Below are positions 15,595 through 27,711 of a stretch of DNA of 64,000 nucleotides, in pieces. A model generated the notes under the pieces. It was not told the origin of the DNA and did no database searches. It saw nothing but the letters and a program-made list of their open reading frames with translations. This DNA comes from Streptomyces sp. SID9727. Lineage in GTDB: Bacteria; Actinomycetota; Actinomycetes; Streptomycetales; Streptomycetaceae. A program made the position numbers and the translations under genes. Every line of letters begins with the position of its first letter. The stretch's first letter is position 1. Where the stretch lies: NCBI RefSeq assembly GCF_010550605.1, contig NZ_JAAGNI010000295.1:1-64000 (forward strand). Reading direction: 5' to 3'.

Positions 15595-17765
15595 GCATTC
15601 CCGCCCAGTCGTCCGGCGCCCCGGAGGCGGCGCCCGACGGCCCCGAGGACCGGCTCCGGAGATTCGCCACCATCTGGAGCCGGGCCATCTTCCCGTCGAC
15701 GGCCACCTCCCTGACCCGGACCGAATTCGAGCAGCACCTGCTGCCGCTGGCCCGTACGCTCAGCGAGACCCTGCACGCCCGCCCGTTCGACGCGGCCGCG
15801 GCGACCGGGGTGGGCGGTGCGCTCGTCGCCGCCCACTGCACCGACCCGGACGCGCTGAGCTCCACACTCGGCGTCGTCGACTCGTACCTGGTGCTCTACT
15901 GCGGCAGCAACGGACCGGTGGCCCTGACCACCGAGGACAGCAGGTCCCGCTGCGCCCGCATCCAGCACGCGGTGGCCGCCGGCTTCACGCAGGCCCTGCG
16001 CGAGCGGACACTGGCCGAGCAGGAGGCCATCGCGCGCTCGGCGCTCACCGCCCGCTCCCACGCCGAACAGGCCCTGCACGCCACCGAGGCACGGTTCCGC
16101 GCCGTCTTCAAGGACGCGGCCATCGGCATCGGGATCGCCGACCTCGACGGCAATGTGCTGGAGGTCAACGACACCCTCACCCGGATGTTCGGCGGCCTGG
16201 AGAACCACGTCCTGAGCCACCGCGTCAACGAGTGGGTCCACCCCGAGGACTCCCCGCAGGTCTGGAAGTACTACAACGAGCTGGTACGCGGCGAGCGCGA
16301 GCACTACCGGGTCGAGAAGCCGTACTACCGCAACGACGGCACCGTCCTGTGGACCAACCTGACGGTGTCGCTGCTGCGCGACGCCGAGGGGCGGCCCGAA
16401 TACCAGCTGGCGCTGCTGGAGGACACCACCGAGCGCCGCCTGCTCAACCTCCGCCTCCGCTACGAGGCCACCCACGACGCGCTCACCGGCCTGCCCAACC
16501 GGACGCTGTTCTTCGAGCGCCTGGAGAAAGCGCTCTCAGCCGGCGACGACAGCCGCTTCGGCCTCTGCTACCTGGACCTGGACGGCTTCAAGGCGATCAA
16601 CGACAGCCTCGGCCACGCGGCGGGCGACCGGCTGCTCGTGGAGGTCGCGGACCGCCTCCAGAGCTGCGCGACCGCCTCCGGCGAGATGGTCGCCCGGCTC
16701 GGCGGTGACGAGTTCGTGGCGCTCACGACGAGCTTCGACAGCCCCGCCGAGGTGGACGAACTCGCCTGCCGCATCCTCGGCGTCCTCGGCACGCCCATCC
16801 GGATCGACGGGCGCGAGCTGACGGTGCGCGGCTCGATCGGCGTCGTCGAGGGCCCCGCCGGGGAACGCAGCGCCGCCGAGGTGCTGCGCAGCGCCGACAT
16901 CACCATGTACCGGGCCAAGTCCGCGGGCGGCAACCGCTTCGAGCTGGCCGACGCCGAGGCGGACGCCCGGGCCATCACCCGGCACGGCCTCACCACGGCA
17001 CTGCCGGCCGCGCTGGAACGCGGTGAGTTCTTCATCGAGTACCAGCCGCTGGTGCACCTCGGCGACGGCACGGTGCACGGCGCGGAGGCCCTGGTGCGCT
17101 GGTGCCATCCGCAGCACGGGGTGCTGGGGCCCGACCGGTTCATCACGCTGGCCGAGCACACCGGGCTCATCGTGCCGCTCGGCCGCTGGGTCCTGGAGGA
17201 ATCGGTCCGGCAGGCCAACTTCTGGCAGGAGCGGCACACCGACGGCGGCCCGCTGCGGATCAACGTCAACCTCTCACCGGCCCAGCTGCACCATCCGCAG
17301 CTCGTCGCGGAGACCGTCGAGGTCCTGGAGCGCTCCGGGCTCGAAGCGGGCGCGCTCTGCCTGGAGGTCACCGAGTCGGCGCTGATCGGGGCGGACGAGG
17401 ACGTGCTGAAGCCGCTGCGCCAGCTCGCCGAGATGGGCGTCGACATCGCGCTGGACGACTTCGGCACCGGTTACTCCAACCTCGCGAACCTGCGCAGGCT
17501 GCCGGTGAGCGTGCTGAAGCTGGACCGGTCCTTCACCCAGGGCATGCAGCACCATCCGGCGGACCCGGTCGACCTGAAGATCGTGGAGGGGATCGTGTCG
17601 CTCGCGCACAGCCTCGACCTGGCGGTCACCGTGGAGGGCGTGGAGACGGCCGCTCAGGCGGAGCAGCTGCGGCAGCTGGGCTGCGACACGGCCCAGGGCT
17701 GGTACTACGCCCGCCCCGGCGCCCCGGACCGCATTCACTCGCTGGTGCTGGCCGACGCGGTGTGA
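15591..17765 (+). CDS. rmdA: PAS-GGDEF-EAL cyclic-di-GMP enzyme (RmdA-like)
   Basis: 724 residues. An N-terminal helical region (about 20-150), a PAS/PAC domain (about 160-285, with FRAVFKDAAIGIGIADLDGNV), a GGDEF domain with the intact signature at 371-375 (RLGGDEF), and an EAL domain with EAL at 499-501 plus DDFGTGYSN. No membrane helices. Both active sites look complete, so synthesis and hydrolysis of c-di-GMP are both possible. The RxxD inhibitory site normally 5 residues before GGDEF is absent (the place reads ASGE), so product inhibition is unlikely. Architecture and position next to a LysR gene and sdhCAB match, as I recall, S. coelicolor RmdA (SCO0928), which affects aerial mycelium formation. 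GTG start overlaps the methyltransferase stop. Confidence 0.88.
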   Translation: MSIPAQSSGAPEAAPDGPEDRLRRFATIWSRAIFPSTATSLTRTEFEQHLLPLARTLSETLHARPFDAAAATGVGGALVAAHCTDPDALSSTLGVVDSYLVLYCGSNGPVALTTEDSRSRCARIQHAVAAGFTQALRERTLAEQEAIARSALTARSHAEQALHATEARFRAVFKDAAIGIGIADLDGNVLEVNDTLTRMFGGLENHVLSHRVNEWVHPEDSPQVWKYYNELVRGEREHYRVEKPYYRNDGTVLWTNLTVSLLRDAEGRPEYQLALLEDTTERRLLNLRLRYEATHDALTGLPNRTLFFERLEKALSAGDDSRFGLCYLDLDGFKAINDSLGHAAGDRLLVEVADRLQSCATASGEMVARLGGDEFVALTTSFDSPAEVDELACRILGVLGTPIRIDGRELTVRGSIGVVEGPAGERSAAEVLRSADITMYRAKSAGGNRFELADAEADARAITRHGLTTALPAALERGEFFIEYQPLVHLGDGTVHGAEALVRWCHPQHGVLGPDRFITLAEHTGLIVPLGRWVLEESVRQANFWQERHTDGGPLRINVNLSPAQLHHPQLVAETVEVLERSGLEAGALCLEVTESALIGADEDVLKPLRQLAEMGVDIALDDFGTGYSNLANLRRLPVSVLKLDRSFTQGMQHHPADPVDLKIVEGIVSLAHSLDLAVTVEGVETAAQAEQLRQLGCDTAQGWYYARPGAPDRIHSLVLADAV

Positions 17766-17768
17766 GCC

Positions 17769-17809
17769 GGGCGGGCACGGCGTCCCTCACCCGGGCGCCG
17801 TGTCCGCCC
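17769..17809. terminator. Terminator hairpin between convergent genes
   Basis: A 14-bp stem with one mismatch (17769-17782 with 17796-17809) just after the rmdA-like stop and overlapping the 3' end of the LysR gene. Confidence 0.65.
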
Positions 17810-18692
17810 GTCCCGCGAGCAGGACCCGCTGGAGCTCGCGGGCCGCGCGCGGCGGGGCAACGTCGCTGCGATGCGCCAGCGCGATGGTGCGGCGCAGCCC
17901 GGGCCGGGCCAGCGGGGTGGTCCGCAGGTCGGCACCGGACCGGGCCGCGACCATGGCCGGGACGACCGCGATGCCCAGGCCCGCGCGGACGAAGCCGAGC
18001 ACCGCGTCCATCTCGCCGCCCTCCACCGTGAACGACGGCTCGAACCCCTCGGCCCGGCAGGCGGCCACCGTCAGCTCGCGCAGGTCGTAGCCGTGCCGGA
18101 ACATCACCAGCGGCTCGCCCTCCAGGTCCGCGATCCGGACCCGCCCGCCCCGGCCCGGCCGGGGGCGCTGCGCCGACGAGACGACCACCAGGTCCTCCCG
18201 GAGCAGCTCGACCGTGGTCAGCGCCGGTGACGCGGCCGGCAACGGCAGGACCACCAGGGCCAGATCGAGCGCCCCGCGCGCCAGCTCCCGTACGAGATCG
18301 TGCGAGCCGCCCTCCTCCAGCAGCAGCTGGATGCCCGGGTGCAGGTCGTGGAAGGCGCGCAGCACCTCCGGCAGCAGGCCCGTGCACACGCTGGGCGTCG
18401 CCCCCAGCCTCACCCGGCCCCGGCGCAGCTGGGCGAGCTCCTGCACCTCGTGGCGCGCCGTGTCGGCGTCGGCCAGGATGCGCCGGGCCAGCGGGAGCAG
18501 CGCCTCGCCCGCGTCCGTCAGGGTGATGTTGCCGCGTGCCCGGCTGAACAGCTCGGCGCCCAGCTCGTTCTCCAGGGCCCGGATCTGCTGGGAGAGCGAG
18601 GGCTGCGAGACATGCACCTCCTCGGCGGCGCGGGTGAAGTGCCGGGCCTCGGCGACGGCCACGAAATAGGTGAGCTGCTGGAACTGCATCAC
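17787..18692 (-). CDS. LysR-type transcriptional regulator, divergent from sdhCAB
   Basis: 301 residues. N-terminal winged helix-turn-helix (about 1-60) with FTRAAEEVHVSQPSLSQQIRALE, then a periplasmic-binding-like effector domain (about 90-295). Two adjacent ATGs exist (18692 and 18689). It is transcribed away from sdhC, and the 92-bp gap contains a dyad with the T-N11-A spacing typical of LysR operators. It therefore probably controls the sdhCAB operon and itself. The effector could be a dicarboxylate, by analogy only. Confidence 0.92.
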   Translation of the reverse strand: MMQFQQLTYFVAVAEARHFTRAAEEVHVSQPSLSQQIRALENELGAELFSRARGNITLTDAGEALLPLARRILADADTARHEVQELAQLRRGRVRLGATPSVCTGLLPEVLRAFHDLHPGIQLLLEEGGSHDLVRELARGALDLALVVLPLPAASPALTTVELLREDLVVVSSAQRPRPGRGGRVRIADLEGEPLVMFRHGYDLRELTVAACRAEGFEPSFTVEGGEMDAVLGFVRAGLGIAVVPAMVAARSGADLRTTPLARPGLRRTIALAHRSDVAPPRAARELQRVLLAGRADTAPG

Positions 18693-18709
18693 CCCACGCT
18701 ACCCCGCAT

Positions 18710-18726
18710 CATAGACAGAGGCTATG
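18710..18726. promoter_or_regulatory. LysR-type operator dyad (T-N11-A)
   Basis: CATAG at 18710-18714 and its complement CTATG at 18722-18726, giving the T-N11-A pattern, lie between the divergent LysR and sdhC starts, upstream of the predicted sdhC -35 box. Confidence 0.6.
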
Positions 18727-18746
18727 GAGATCAGCTGTTCCATGAC

Positions 18747-18784
18747 TTGGACTGATCGGACCCCCCGGCCCTAGCGTCGTGTCC
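18747..18784 (+). promoter_or_regulatory. sdhCAB promoter, leaderless layout
   Basis: TTGGAC (18747-18752), 19 bp, TAGCGT (18772-18777), then 7 bp to the ATG at 18785. No ribosome-binding site is seen, consistent with transcription starting at the ATG. Confidence 0.55.
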
Positions 18785-19492
18785 ATGGCATTGGCAACCC
18801 GGACGGACCGACGGCCGTCCATGACGCGTACGCTCTGGGGCTCGACCGTCGGCAAGAAGGCGATCATGGCCGTCAGCGGTCTGGTCATGCTCCTCTACCT
18901 GGTCGTCCACATGGTCGGAAACCTGAAGATCTTCTTCGGGGCCGGCGAGTTCAACGGCTACGCGCACTGGCTGCGCGTGATGGGCGAGCCGTTCCTGCAC
19001 CACGAGTGGGCGCTGTGGATCGTGCGCGTGGTGCTCGTCGCCGCCGTGGTGCTGCACGCGGTCTCCGCGTACCAGCTCAGCAGGCGCGACCTGCGGGCCC
19101 GGCCCAACGGGTACGTGCACAAGCGGCCGCGCGCGAGCTACGCCACCCGCACCATGCGCTACGGCGGGGTCATCCTCGGGCTGTTCATCGTCTGGCACAT
19201 CCTGGACCTGACGACCGGCACCGTGCACTCCGGCGGATTCCAGTCCGGCCACCCGTACCAGAACGTCATCGACACCTTCTCCACCTGGTACGGCGATGTC
19301 ATCTACATCGTCGCGATGCTCGCCCTGGGGCTCCACGTCCAGCACGGGTTCTGGAGCGCCGCGCAGACCCTCGGCGCCGGCCGCGCGAGCCGCGACCGCG
19401 TCCTGAAGACCCTCGCCAACGTCCTCGCGCTGGTGCTGACGGTGGGCTTCATCTCCGTACCCGTCGCCGTCATGACCGGAGTCGTGAGCTGA
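18785..19492 (+). CDS. sdhC: Succinate dehydrogenase/fumarate reductase cytochrome b subunit
   Basis: 235 residues with five membrane helices, the b558-type single-subunit anchor rather than a SdhC/SdhD pair. Heme-ligand histidines are in helices: VVHMVGNLK (about 40), [17 protein letters not shown] and [10 protein letters not shown]. It anchors the SdhA/SdhB catalytic part to the membrane and passes electrons to menaquinone. It is first in the operon, 1 bp before sdhA. The ATG at 18785 has a -10 box 7 bp upstream and is probably leaderless; a GTG two codons earlier is less likely. As I recall, Streptomyces carry a second, housekeeping SDH elsewhere, so this set may serve particular conditions. 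Confidence 0.93.
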   Translation: MALATRTDRRPSMTRTLWGSTVGKKAIMAVSGLVMLLYLVVHMVGNLKIFFGAGEFNGYAHWLRVMGEPFLHHEWALWIVRVVLVAAVVLHAVSAYQLSRRDLRARPNGYVHKRPRASYATRTMRYGGVILGLFIVWHILDLTTGTVHSGGFQSGHPYQNVIDTFSTWYGDVIYIVAMLALGLHVQHGFWSAAQTLGAGRASRDRVLKTLANVLALVLTVGFISVPVAVMTGVVS

Positions 19493-19493
19493 C

Positions 19494-22186
<2,693 letters not shown>

Positions 22187-22202
22187 GCCGCCGCACCGCC
22201 GA

Positions 22203-22233
22203 GGGCCCCGGAGGCCGCCCGTCTCCGGGGCCC
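22203..22233. terminator. Terminator hairpin after sdhB / chitinase
   Basis: An 11-bp perfect stem (22203-22213 with 22223-22233), between the convergent sdhB and chitinase genes. Confidence 0.7.
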
Positions 22234-22240
22234 CGCGCGG

Positions 22241-24010
22241 TCAGGACTTGGTCACGGAGAGGTCGTCCCCGTACACCGTGCCCTGGCCGTACCAGCCGTG
22301 CAGGTAGACCGTGACCGAGCCGCTGGAACCGGTGGTGAAGGTCACCGACTGCTTGGTGTAGCCGCTCGACAGGCCCCAGGTGCTCGCCGTCGCGCCGCCC
22401 CGGACCCCGAGGTAGGCGTAGTTCCCCTGGACGTAACCCTGAAGGGTGTACGTGGTGTTGGGGGAGAGGGTGAGCGTCTGGGCGCACTCGCCGGTCTGCG
22501 ACGAGGTGGCCGCGACGGACAGCGCGTGCGCGCCGCCGTGCACCGGCGAGGAGACGACCGTGCCACCGGACTCGCAGGTCCAGGGGCCCAGCGCGCCGGT
22601 CTCGAAGTCACCGTTGACCAGCGCCCCCGTGCCACCGCCGGCACCGGGCACCGTCAGGGTGAACGAGGCCGAGTGGCTGAGGGTGCCGGAGGTGCCGGTC
22701 ACAGTGACGGTGTACGTGCCGGGGGCCGCCGACGCCGAGGCACTGAGCGTCAGCGTGGCGGAGCCGCCCGCCGTCACCGAGGTCGGGCTGAGCGCGGCGG
22801 TCACCCCGGCCGGGGTGCCGCTGGTGGTCAGCGCGACCGTCTTGGCGGCGCCCGAGGTCACCGCGGTCTTCACGGTGGCGGTCGTCGACTTGCCCGGCTC
22901 GACCGTGGCCGAGGAGGGGGTCACGGCCACCGAGTAGTCGTCGGTCACCGGTCCGCTGCCGCCGCTGGTGAACGGGGCGAAGGTGTGGGTGAAGTACCAG
23001 GTGTCCTGCGCGATGCCGGAGCAGGTGTCGCTCCCGCCGGTGCCGGGGCAGCCGCCGTTGTCGCGCTGGAGCGCCCAGAACGACAGGGTGTTGACGCCCT
23101 TGGAGACGGCCCAGTCGTACACCACGGGCGCGTTGGCCGTGGTGAAGGTCTCGGCCGGTCCGTAGTCGTCGATGCCGGGCATCTCGATGATGCCGGTCAT
23201 GCCCCACAGCTGGGCGTCGGTCTTCGACGGGTACAGCGAGGCCAGCTGGCCCTTCAGCCCGGTGATGGACGTCTGGGTGTCCTTGGCCATGTCGTGCGCG
23301 GCGCCGTCGTAGTAGTCGAACGTCATGAGGTTGACGACGTCGACCTTGGTGCCGTTGGACACCGCGTTCTCCAGCACCGCGAGCCCGGACTCGGCGAGCC
23401 CGTGCGTGGTGGTGGGCAGGGTGTACGAGATCTGGAGCGGGCGCCCACTGGCGGCGGCCCAGTCCTGGACCTTCTTGAGCGCCTTGTTGCGGCGGTCGAT
23501 GCCGGCGCTGTTGGTCAGCGAGTTGTCCTCGATGTCCATGTCGAGGCGGGATACGTCGTAGGTCGTGATGACCTTCTCGTACGCGGCGGCGATCGAGTCC
23601 ACGCTGGTGCAGCTGTCGGCGATCTCGGTGCCGGTGTTGTCCGCGGTGTAGCCGCCGAACGACGGGATCACGTCACCGCCGCGCGACCGCATGGTGGCGA
23701 AGTCGGCGCCGAACTCGGACTGGGCGATCGGCATGCCCGAATCGCCGTTCCAGTACGGGGTGCAGGAGCCGCGGGACGCCGTCTGGATGAAGGCCATGGT
23801 CAGGTACTTGGCACCGGACGCCTGGGCGAGCGCGGCCGGGCTGTCGCCGTTCCACGCCTCGAAGTACGGGGCGAAGACGTGCGCGGGCATGGGGGTGGCG
23901 GCGGTGGTGGCGGCCTGCGCGCCGGCACCTGATCCGAGGACCAGGCCTGCGGACGCGACGGCGGTGGCCAAGGCGCTCAGGACGGCGCCGACAGTTCTTG
24001 GACGTCTCAT
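22241..24010 (-). CDS. Secreted GH18 chitinase with C-terminal carbohydrate-binding domain
   Basis: 589 residues. Signal peptide (1-33, AQA end), catalytic GH18 domain (about 40-355) with the active-site DxDxE at Asp157, Asp159, Glu161 (LDMDIED) and a YYDGAAHDM/Trp end. An Ig-like repeat domain (about 362-452, SVAVTPSSATVEPGKS) follows, then a Gly linker, and a CBM-like beta-sandwich (about 465-589) starting GALVNGDFETG. It hydrolyses chitin outside the cell. Upstream, the promoter contains a DasR-type operator inside its spacer, so it is expected to be induced by chitin/GlcNAc. The dispersed domains may bind crystalline chitin. Which Streptomyces chitinase number it corresponds to is not clear to me. 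Confidence 0.92.
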   Translation of the reverse strand: MRRPRTVGAVLSALATAVASAGLVLGSGAGAQAATTAATPMPAHVFAPYFEAWNGDSPAALAQASGAKYLTMAFIQTASRGSCTPYWNGDSGMPIAQSEFGADFATMRSRGGDVIPSFGGYTADNTGTEIADSCTSVDSIAAAYEKVITTYDVSRLDMDIEDNSLTNSAGIDRRNKALKKVQDWAAASGRPLQISYTLPTTTHGLAESGLAVLENAVSNGTKVDVVNLMTFDYYDGAAHDMAKDTQTSITGLKGQLASLYPSKTDAQLWGMTGIIEMPGIDDYGPAETFTTANAPVVYDWAVSKGVNTLSFWALQRDNGGCPGTGGSDTCSGIAQDTWYFTHTFAPFTSGGSGPVTDDYSVAVTPSSATVEPGKSTTATVKTAVTSGAAKTVALTTSGTPAGVTAALSPTSVTAGGSATLTLSASASAAPGTYTVTVTGTSGTLSHSASFTLTVPGAGGGTGALVNGDFETGALGPWTCESGGTVVSSPVHGGAHALSVAATSSQTGECAQTLTLSPNTTYTLQGYVQGNYAYLGVRGGATASTWGLSSGYTKQSVTFTTGSSGSVTVYLHGWYGQGTVYGDDLSVTKS

Positions 24011-24145
24011 GGGGAATCTCCCAGCGGGGTGGGACGACGGGCGGACGCACGACTCGGCCGCGCCCGGTGAGGGGCGCGGCCCGTTCCTGTGATTCCCGGC
24101 CGGGGGTCACATGCCGCACGGCCGTGTACGACCGTGTGGCATGCC

Positions 24146-24175
24146 CATGATTGGTATGGACCAGATAACTGTCAA
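24146..24175 (-). promoter_or_regulatory. Chitinase promoter with DasR-type operator in the spacer
   Basis: On the minus strand TTGACA (24175-24170) is followed 17 bp later by AATCAT. Between them at 24150-24165 lies a near-palindrome whose core TGGTCCATACCA matches the DasR-responsive element consensus at about 12 of 16 positions. The same core occurs at 27612-27623 upstream of the sugar-binding lipoprotein. Confidence 0.7.
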
Positions 24176-24258
24176 CATTCTTTACTGTTTCATTTCCCTT
24201 CCCCTGTGCCGGCCATCAACCGGCCTGCCCTTCAGAGGAGTTGGAGCCGGTCGAGCGG

Positions 24259-26682
24259 TCAGGCAAGTCCCAGGGCCGCCCGCAGGTACCCCGCCGTGCG
24301 GCTCCCGGGCGCCCGTGCCACCTCCACCGGAGGCCCCTCGGCCACGATCCGGCCGCCCCGGTCACCGCCGCCCGGACCGAGGTCGACCACCCAGTCCGCC
24401 CCCGCGACCACGGCCATGTCGTGCTCCACGACCACCACCGTGGAACCCGCGTCCACCAGCCCGTGCAACTGGCGCGTCAGCACGTCGACATCGGCCGGAT
24501 GCAGCCCCGTCGTCGGTTCGTCCAGCAGGTACAGCGTGTGTCCCCGGCGCGTCCGCTGGAGCTCCGCCGCCAGCTTGATCCGCTGCGCCTCGCCGCCGGA
24601 CAGCTCCGTCGCGGGCTGCCCGAGCCGCAGATAGCCGAGCCCCACGTCCAGTAGCGTCCCCAGGCTGCGCTCGGCGGCCGGGGTCTCCGCGAAGAACCCG
24701 GCCGCCGACTCCACGGTCAGGTCCAGCACCTGGGCGATGTTCAGCCCGCGCAGCGTGACATCCAGCGTCTCCGGGTTGTACCGCGCGCCGTGACAGTCCG
24801 GGCAGGGCGCGTACGTGCTCGGCAGGAACAGCAGCTCCACCGAGACGAACCCCTCGCCCTGGCACGTCTCGCACCGCCCGCCGGTCACGTTGAACGAGAA
24901 CCGCCCGGCCCGGTACCCCCGCTCCCGCGCCAGGGGCGTGGCCGCGAACAGCTTGCGCACCACGTCGAACAGGCCGGTGTACGTCGCCAGGTTGGAGCGC
25001 GGCGTACGCCCGATGGGCCGCTGGTCCACCTGTACCAGCCGGTCCACCGCGTCCAGCCCCTCGGCGCGGGCGTATCCGGCCGCCACCTCCTCCCGCTCGC
25101 CGGAGTCCGGCCCGGCGCCGCTCCGGTCCGCCAGGGCACCCGCCAGCACCTGCCCCACCAGCGTCGACTTGCCGGAACCGGAGACCCCGGTCACCGCCGT
25201 GAACACGCCCAGCGGGAACGCCGCGTCCACCCCCCGCACGTTGTGCCGCTCCACCCCGTGCAGCCGCAGCCATCCCGAGGGCGCGCGGACCTCGCGCGGC
25301 GGGGGCGGCTCCTCCGGGAACAGGAAGCGGCGGGTGGCCGACTCCGCGACCCCGGCGAGCCCGGCGGGCGGCCCGCTGTGCAGGACCCGGCCGCCGTGCT
25401 CACCCGCCAGCGGCCCGACGTCGACGAGCCAGTCCGCCTGCCGCACCACGTCCATCTGGTGCTCCACCACGAAGACCGTGTTCCCGGCCTCCTTCAGCCG
25501 CCCCAGCACCGCGAGCAGCGCCTCGGTGTCCGCCGGGTGCAGACCGGCGGACGGCTCGTCCAGGACGTACACCACACCGAAGAGCCCCGCGCGCAGCTGG
25601 GTCGCCAGGCGCAGCCGCTGGAGTTCGCCGGAGGAGAGCGTCGGCGCCGTGCGATCCAGGCTCAGGTAGCCGAGGCCCAGTTCGGTGACGGTCCCGATGC
25701 GGGCGAGCAGGTCCGCCGTCAGCACCCGGGCGGTTCCGTCGCCACCCGCCGCCGCGAGCACGCCGGCGAGCTCGGTGAGCGCCAGGCCCGCGAGCTCCGC
25801 GATGGTGCGCCCCGCGAACGTGACGGCCATGGCCTCCGGCCGCAGCCTGCTGCCCCCGCAGACCGGACAGGGCTCGCTGGCCAGGAAGCGCTCGGCCTTC
25901 GCCCGCAGGGTGGCGCTCTTCGAATCGGCGAACGTGTGCATGACGTACCGTCGCGCGCTCGTGTACGTGCCCTGGTATGGCCGCTGGATGCGCCCCGCCT
26001 CGCGCACCGGATGGACGGTCACCACCGGCTGCTCGTCGGTGAACAGGATCCACTCCCGGTCGGCCGGAGCCAGTTCCCGCCACGGCCGGTCCACGTCGTA
26101 GCCGAGGGCGTCCAGCACATCGCGCAGGTTCTTGCCCTGCCAGGCCCCCGGCCAGGCGGCGATCGCCCCCTCCCGGATCGACAGCTCCGGGTCCGGGACC
26201 AGCAGTTCCTCGCTGGTGCGGTGGACCCGGCCGAGGCCGTGGCAGCGGGGGCACGCCCCGGCGGCGGTGTTCGGCGAGAACGCGTCCGAGTCCAGCCGCT
26301 CGGCCCCCTCCGGATAGTCCCCGGCCCGCGAGAACAGCATCCGCAGCGAGTTGGACAGCGTCGTCACCGTGCCCACGGACGACCGGGCGCCCGGCGCCGA
26401 TCTGCGCTGCTCCAGCGAGACGGCCGGCGGCAGCCCGGTGACCTCGCCGACGGCGGGCGCGCCGACCTGATGGATCAGCCGCCGGGCGTAGGGGGCCACG
26501 GACTCGAAGTAGCGCCGCTGGGCTTCCGCGTAGATCGTGCCGAAGGCCAGCGAGGACTTGCCCGAGCCGGAGACGCCGGTGAAGACGGTGAGAGTGTCGC
26601 GGGGGATGTCGACGTCGGCGTTCCGCAGGTTGTGCTCGCGGGCGCCTCGGACCCTGACGTACGGATCGTGGGGCGAGGTCAT
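24259..26682 (-). CDS. UvrA-like excinuclease ABC ATPase (class II/UvrA2 or drug-resistance type)
   Basis: 807 residues, shorter than the ~950-1000 of housekeeping UvrA. Two ABC ATPase halves: Walker [17 protein letters not shown] (~30-45) and [16 protein letters not shown] (~500), two ABC signatures ([30 protein letters not shown]) and two Walker B/D-loop blocks. Zinc-module pairs remain: [32 protein letters not shown]. The missing length fits loss of the UvrB-binding insert, as in UvrA2/DrrC proteins, linked to tolerance of DNA-damaging compounds. Since an enediyne locus (DNA-cleaving product) lies 33 kb away, a self-protection role is possible but is only inference. Start ATG 26682; in-frame upstream ATGs are weaker. 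Confidence 0.9.
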   Translation of the reverse strand: MTSPHDPYVRVRGAREHNLRNADVDIPRDTLTVFTGVSGSGKSSLAFGTIYAEAQRRYFESVAPYARRLIHQVGAPAVGEVTGLPPAVSLEQRRSAPGARSSVGTVTTLSNSLRMLFSRAGDYPEGAERLDSDAFSPNTAAGACPRCHGLGRVHRTSEELLVPDPELSIREGAIAAWPGAWQGKNLRDVLDALGYDVDRPWRELAPADREWILFTDEQPVVTVHPVREAGRIQRPYQGTYTSARRYVMHTFADSKSATLRAKAERFLASEPCPVCGGSRLRPEAMAVTFAGRTIAELAGLALTELAGVLAAAGGDGTARVLTADLLARIGTVTELGLGYLSLDRTAPTLSSGELQRLRLATQLRAGLFGVVYVLDEPSAGLHPADTEALLAVLGRLKEAGNTVFVVEHQMDVVRQADWLVDVGPLAGEHGGRVLHSGPPAGLAGVAESATRRFLFPEEPPPPREVRAPSGWLRLHGVERHNVRGVDAAFPLGVFTAVTGVSGSGKSTLVGQVLAGALADRSGAGPDSGEREEVAAGYARAEGLDAVDRLVQVDQRPIGRTPRSNLATYTGLFDVVRKLFAATPLARERGYRAGRFSFNVTGGRCETCQGEGFVSVELLFLPSTYAPCPDCHGARYNPETLDVTLRGLNIAQVLDLTVESAAGFFAETPAAERSLGTLLDVGLGYLRLGQPATELSGGEAQRIKLAAELQRTRRGHTLYLLDEPTTGLHPADVDVLTRQLHGLVDAGSTVVVVEHDMAVVAGADWVVDLGPGGGDRGGRIVAEGPPVEVARAPGSRTAGYLRAALGLA

Positions 26683-26772
26683 GGGGGAGGTGTCTCCGTA
26701 CTCGGTGCGGGTCGGCCGGCCGGTGGCCGCGCCGGTTCGCCGGATGGTGCCGCCGCTTGGTTTGCTGGCCGC

Positions 26773-27258
26773 ATGAGAAACGACGTCCGGCCGGTGGCCG
26801 TGTTCGATCTTGACGGTACGCTCGCCGACACCGCGCACCGCCAGCACCATCTGGAGGGCCGCCGGAACTGGTCCGCCTTCTTCGCCGCCGCCGTGGACGA
26901 CCCGCCGCTGGACGAGGGCGTACGGCTCGCGCTGAGCAGCGCCGAGGAGTGCGAGATCGTCTACCTCACCGGGCGGCCGGAGCGGTGCCGCAAGGACACC
27001 GTGGCCTGGCTGGCCCGTCAGGGGCTGCCCGAGGGGCGGCTGCACATGCGGCGCAACGACGACCGCCGGCCGGCGCGCCGGACCAAGCTGGAGATCCTGG
27101 AGCGGCTCGGCCGCGACCGTACGGTGCGCATGCTCGTGGACGACGACGAGCTCGTCTGCGACGCCGCCGAGCTGGCCGGATTCACCGTCGTGCGCGCCCG
27201 CTGGACCCCGGCCTCGCCCGCGCTGAAGGACGCGCAGGAGCGAGACGGGCGCACCTGA
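26773..27258 (+). CDS. HAD-like phosphatase (polynucleotide kinase 3'-phosphatase-like)
   Basis: 161 residues. HAD motif I is [20 protein letters not shown] (nucleophile Asp), motif II is [12 protein letters not shown], and motif IV is [16 protein letters not shown]. The DTAHRQHHL and LTGRPE details resemble the phosphatase half of T4 Pnk-like proteins or mycobacterial HAD enzymes that act on short phosphorylated molecules. It is divergent from the UvrA-like gene with a 90-bp shared upstream region. DNA end repair is possible given that neighbour, but unproven. Confidence 0.8.
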   Translation: MRNDVRPVAVFDLDGTLADTAHRQHHLEGRRNWSAFFAAAVDDPPLDEGVRLALSSAEECEIVYLTGRPERCRKDTVAWLARQGLPEGRLHMRRNDDRRPARRTKLEILERLGRDRTVRMLVDDDELVCDAAELAGFTVVRARWTPASPALKDAQERDGRT

Positions 27259-27294
27259 ACCGGTCGCCCCCGCGCGGGGTGTCGGGCCGGCGCG

Positions 27295-27510
27295 TCACTT
27301 CGGGTCGTCGAGCCGGAAGCCCACTTTCAGGCCGACCTGATAGTGCGCGATTCGGCCATCTTCGATCTGCCCGCGCACCTGGGTGATCTCGAACCAGTCG
27401 AGATTGTGCAACGTTTCCGAGGCTCTTGCGACACCGTTGCGAATCGCCTCGTCCACGCCCTCATGGGAGGTTCCTACGATTTCGGTGACACGATACGTGT
27501 GATTTGACAC
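27295..27510 (-). CDS. Dodecin (flavin-binding dodecameric protein)
   Basis: 71 residues from a GTG at 27510 with an excellent ribosome-binding site (GAGGAGA). Dodecin signatures: the opening VSNHTYRVTEIVGTS, RASETLHNLDWFEI with the flavin-stacking Trp39, Arg46 and Gln58, and the strand AHYQVGLKVGFRL. Dodecins form hollow 12-mers that store riboflavin, FMN or CoA-linked ligands and protect against flavin phototoxicity. It sits alone, convergent with the HAD gene. Confidence 0.95.
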   Translation of the reverse strand: MSNHTYRVTEIVGTSHEGVDEAIRNGVARASETLHNLDWFEITQVRGQIEDGRIAHYQVGLKVGFRLDDPK

Positions 27511-27598
27511 GGTTTGTCTCCTCTCGTCCTTACCAAGGTGCCCTACCTCGGCCCGGTTCGCGAGAGGTCGCGGACACCCCGCATGTCCGGAACGGCGC

Positions 27599-27627
27599 TT
27601 GACCAAAGTATTGGTCCATACCAAAAT
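27599..27627 (+). promoter_or_regulatory. Promoter with DasR-type operator upstream of the sugar-binding lipoprotein
   Basis: TTGACC (27599-27604), 17 bp, CAAAAT (27622-27627). ATTGGTCCATACCAAA at 27610-27625 lies in the spacer and -10; its 12-base core TGGTCCATACCA is identical to that in the chitinase promoter. About 11 of 16 positions match the dre consensus. Confidence 0.7.
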
Positions 27628-27711
27628 CCAGCCACGCCCGTGCGAGCGCAGCCCGCAGTCCCCCACACCGGGTCCGCAAATTTCGTCCTGCCGTTCCGCA
27701 GAAGGTGAACC

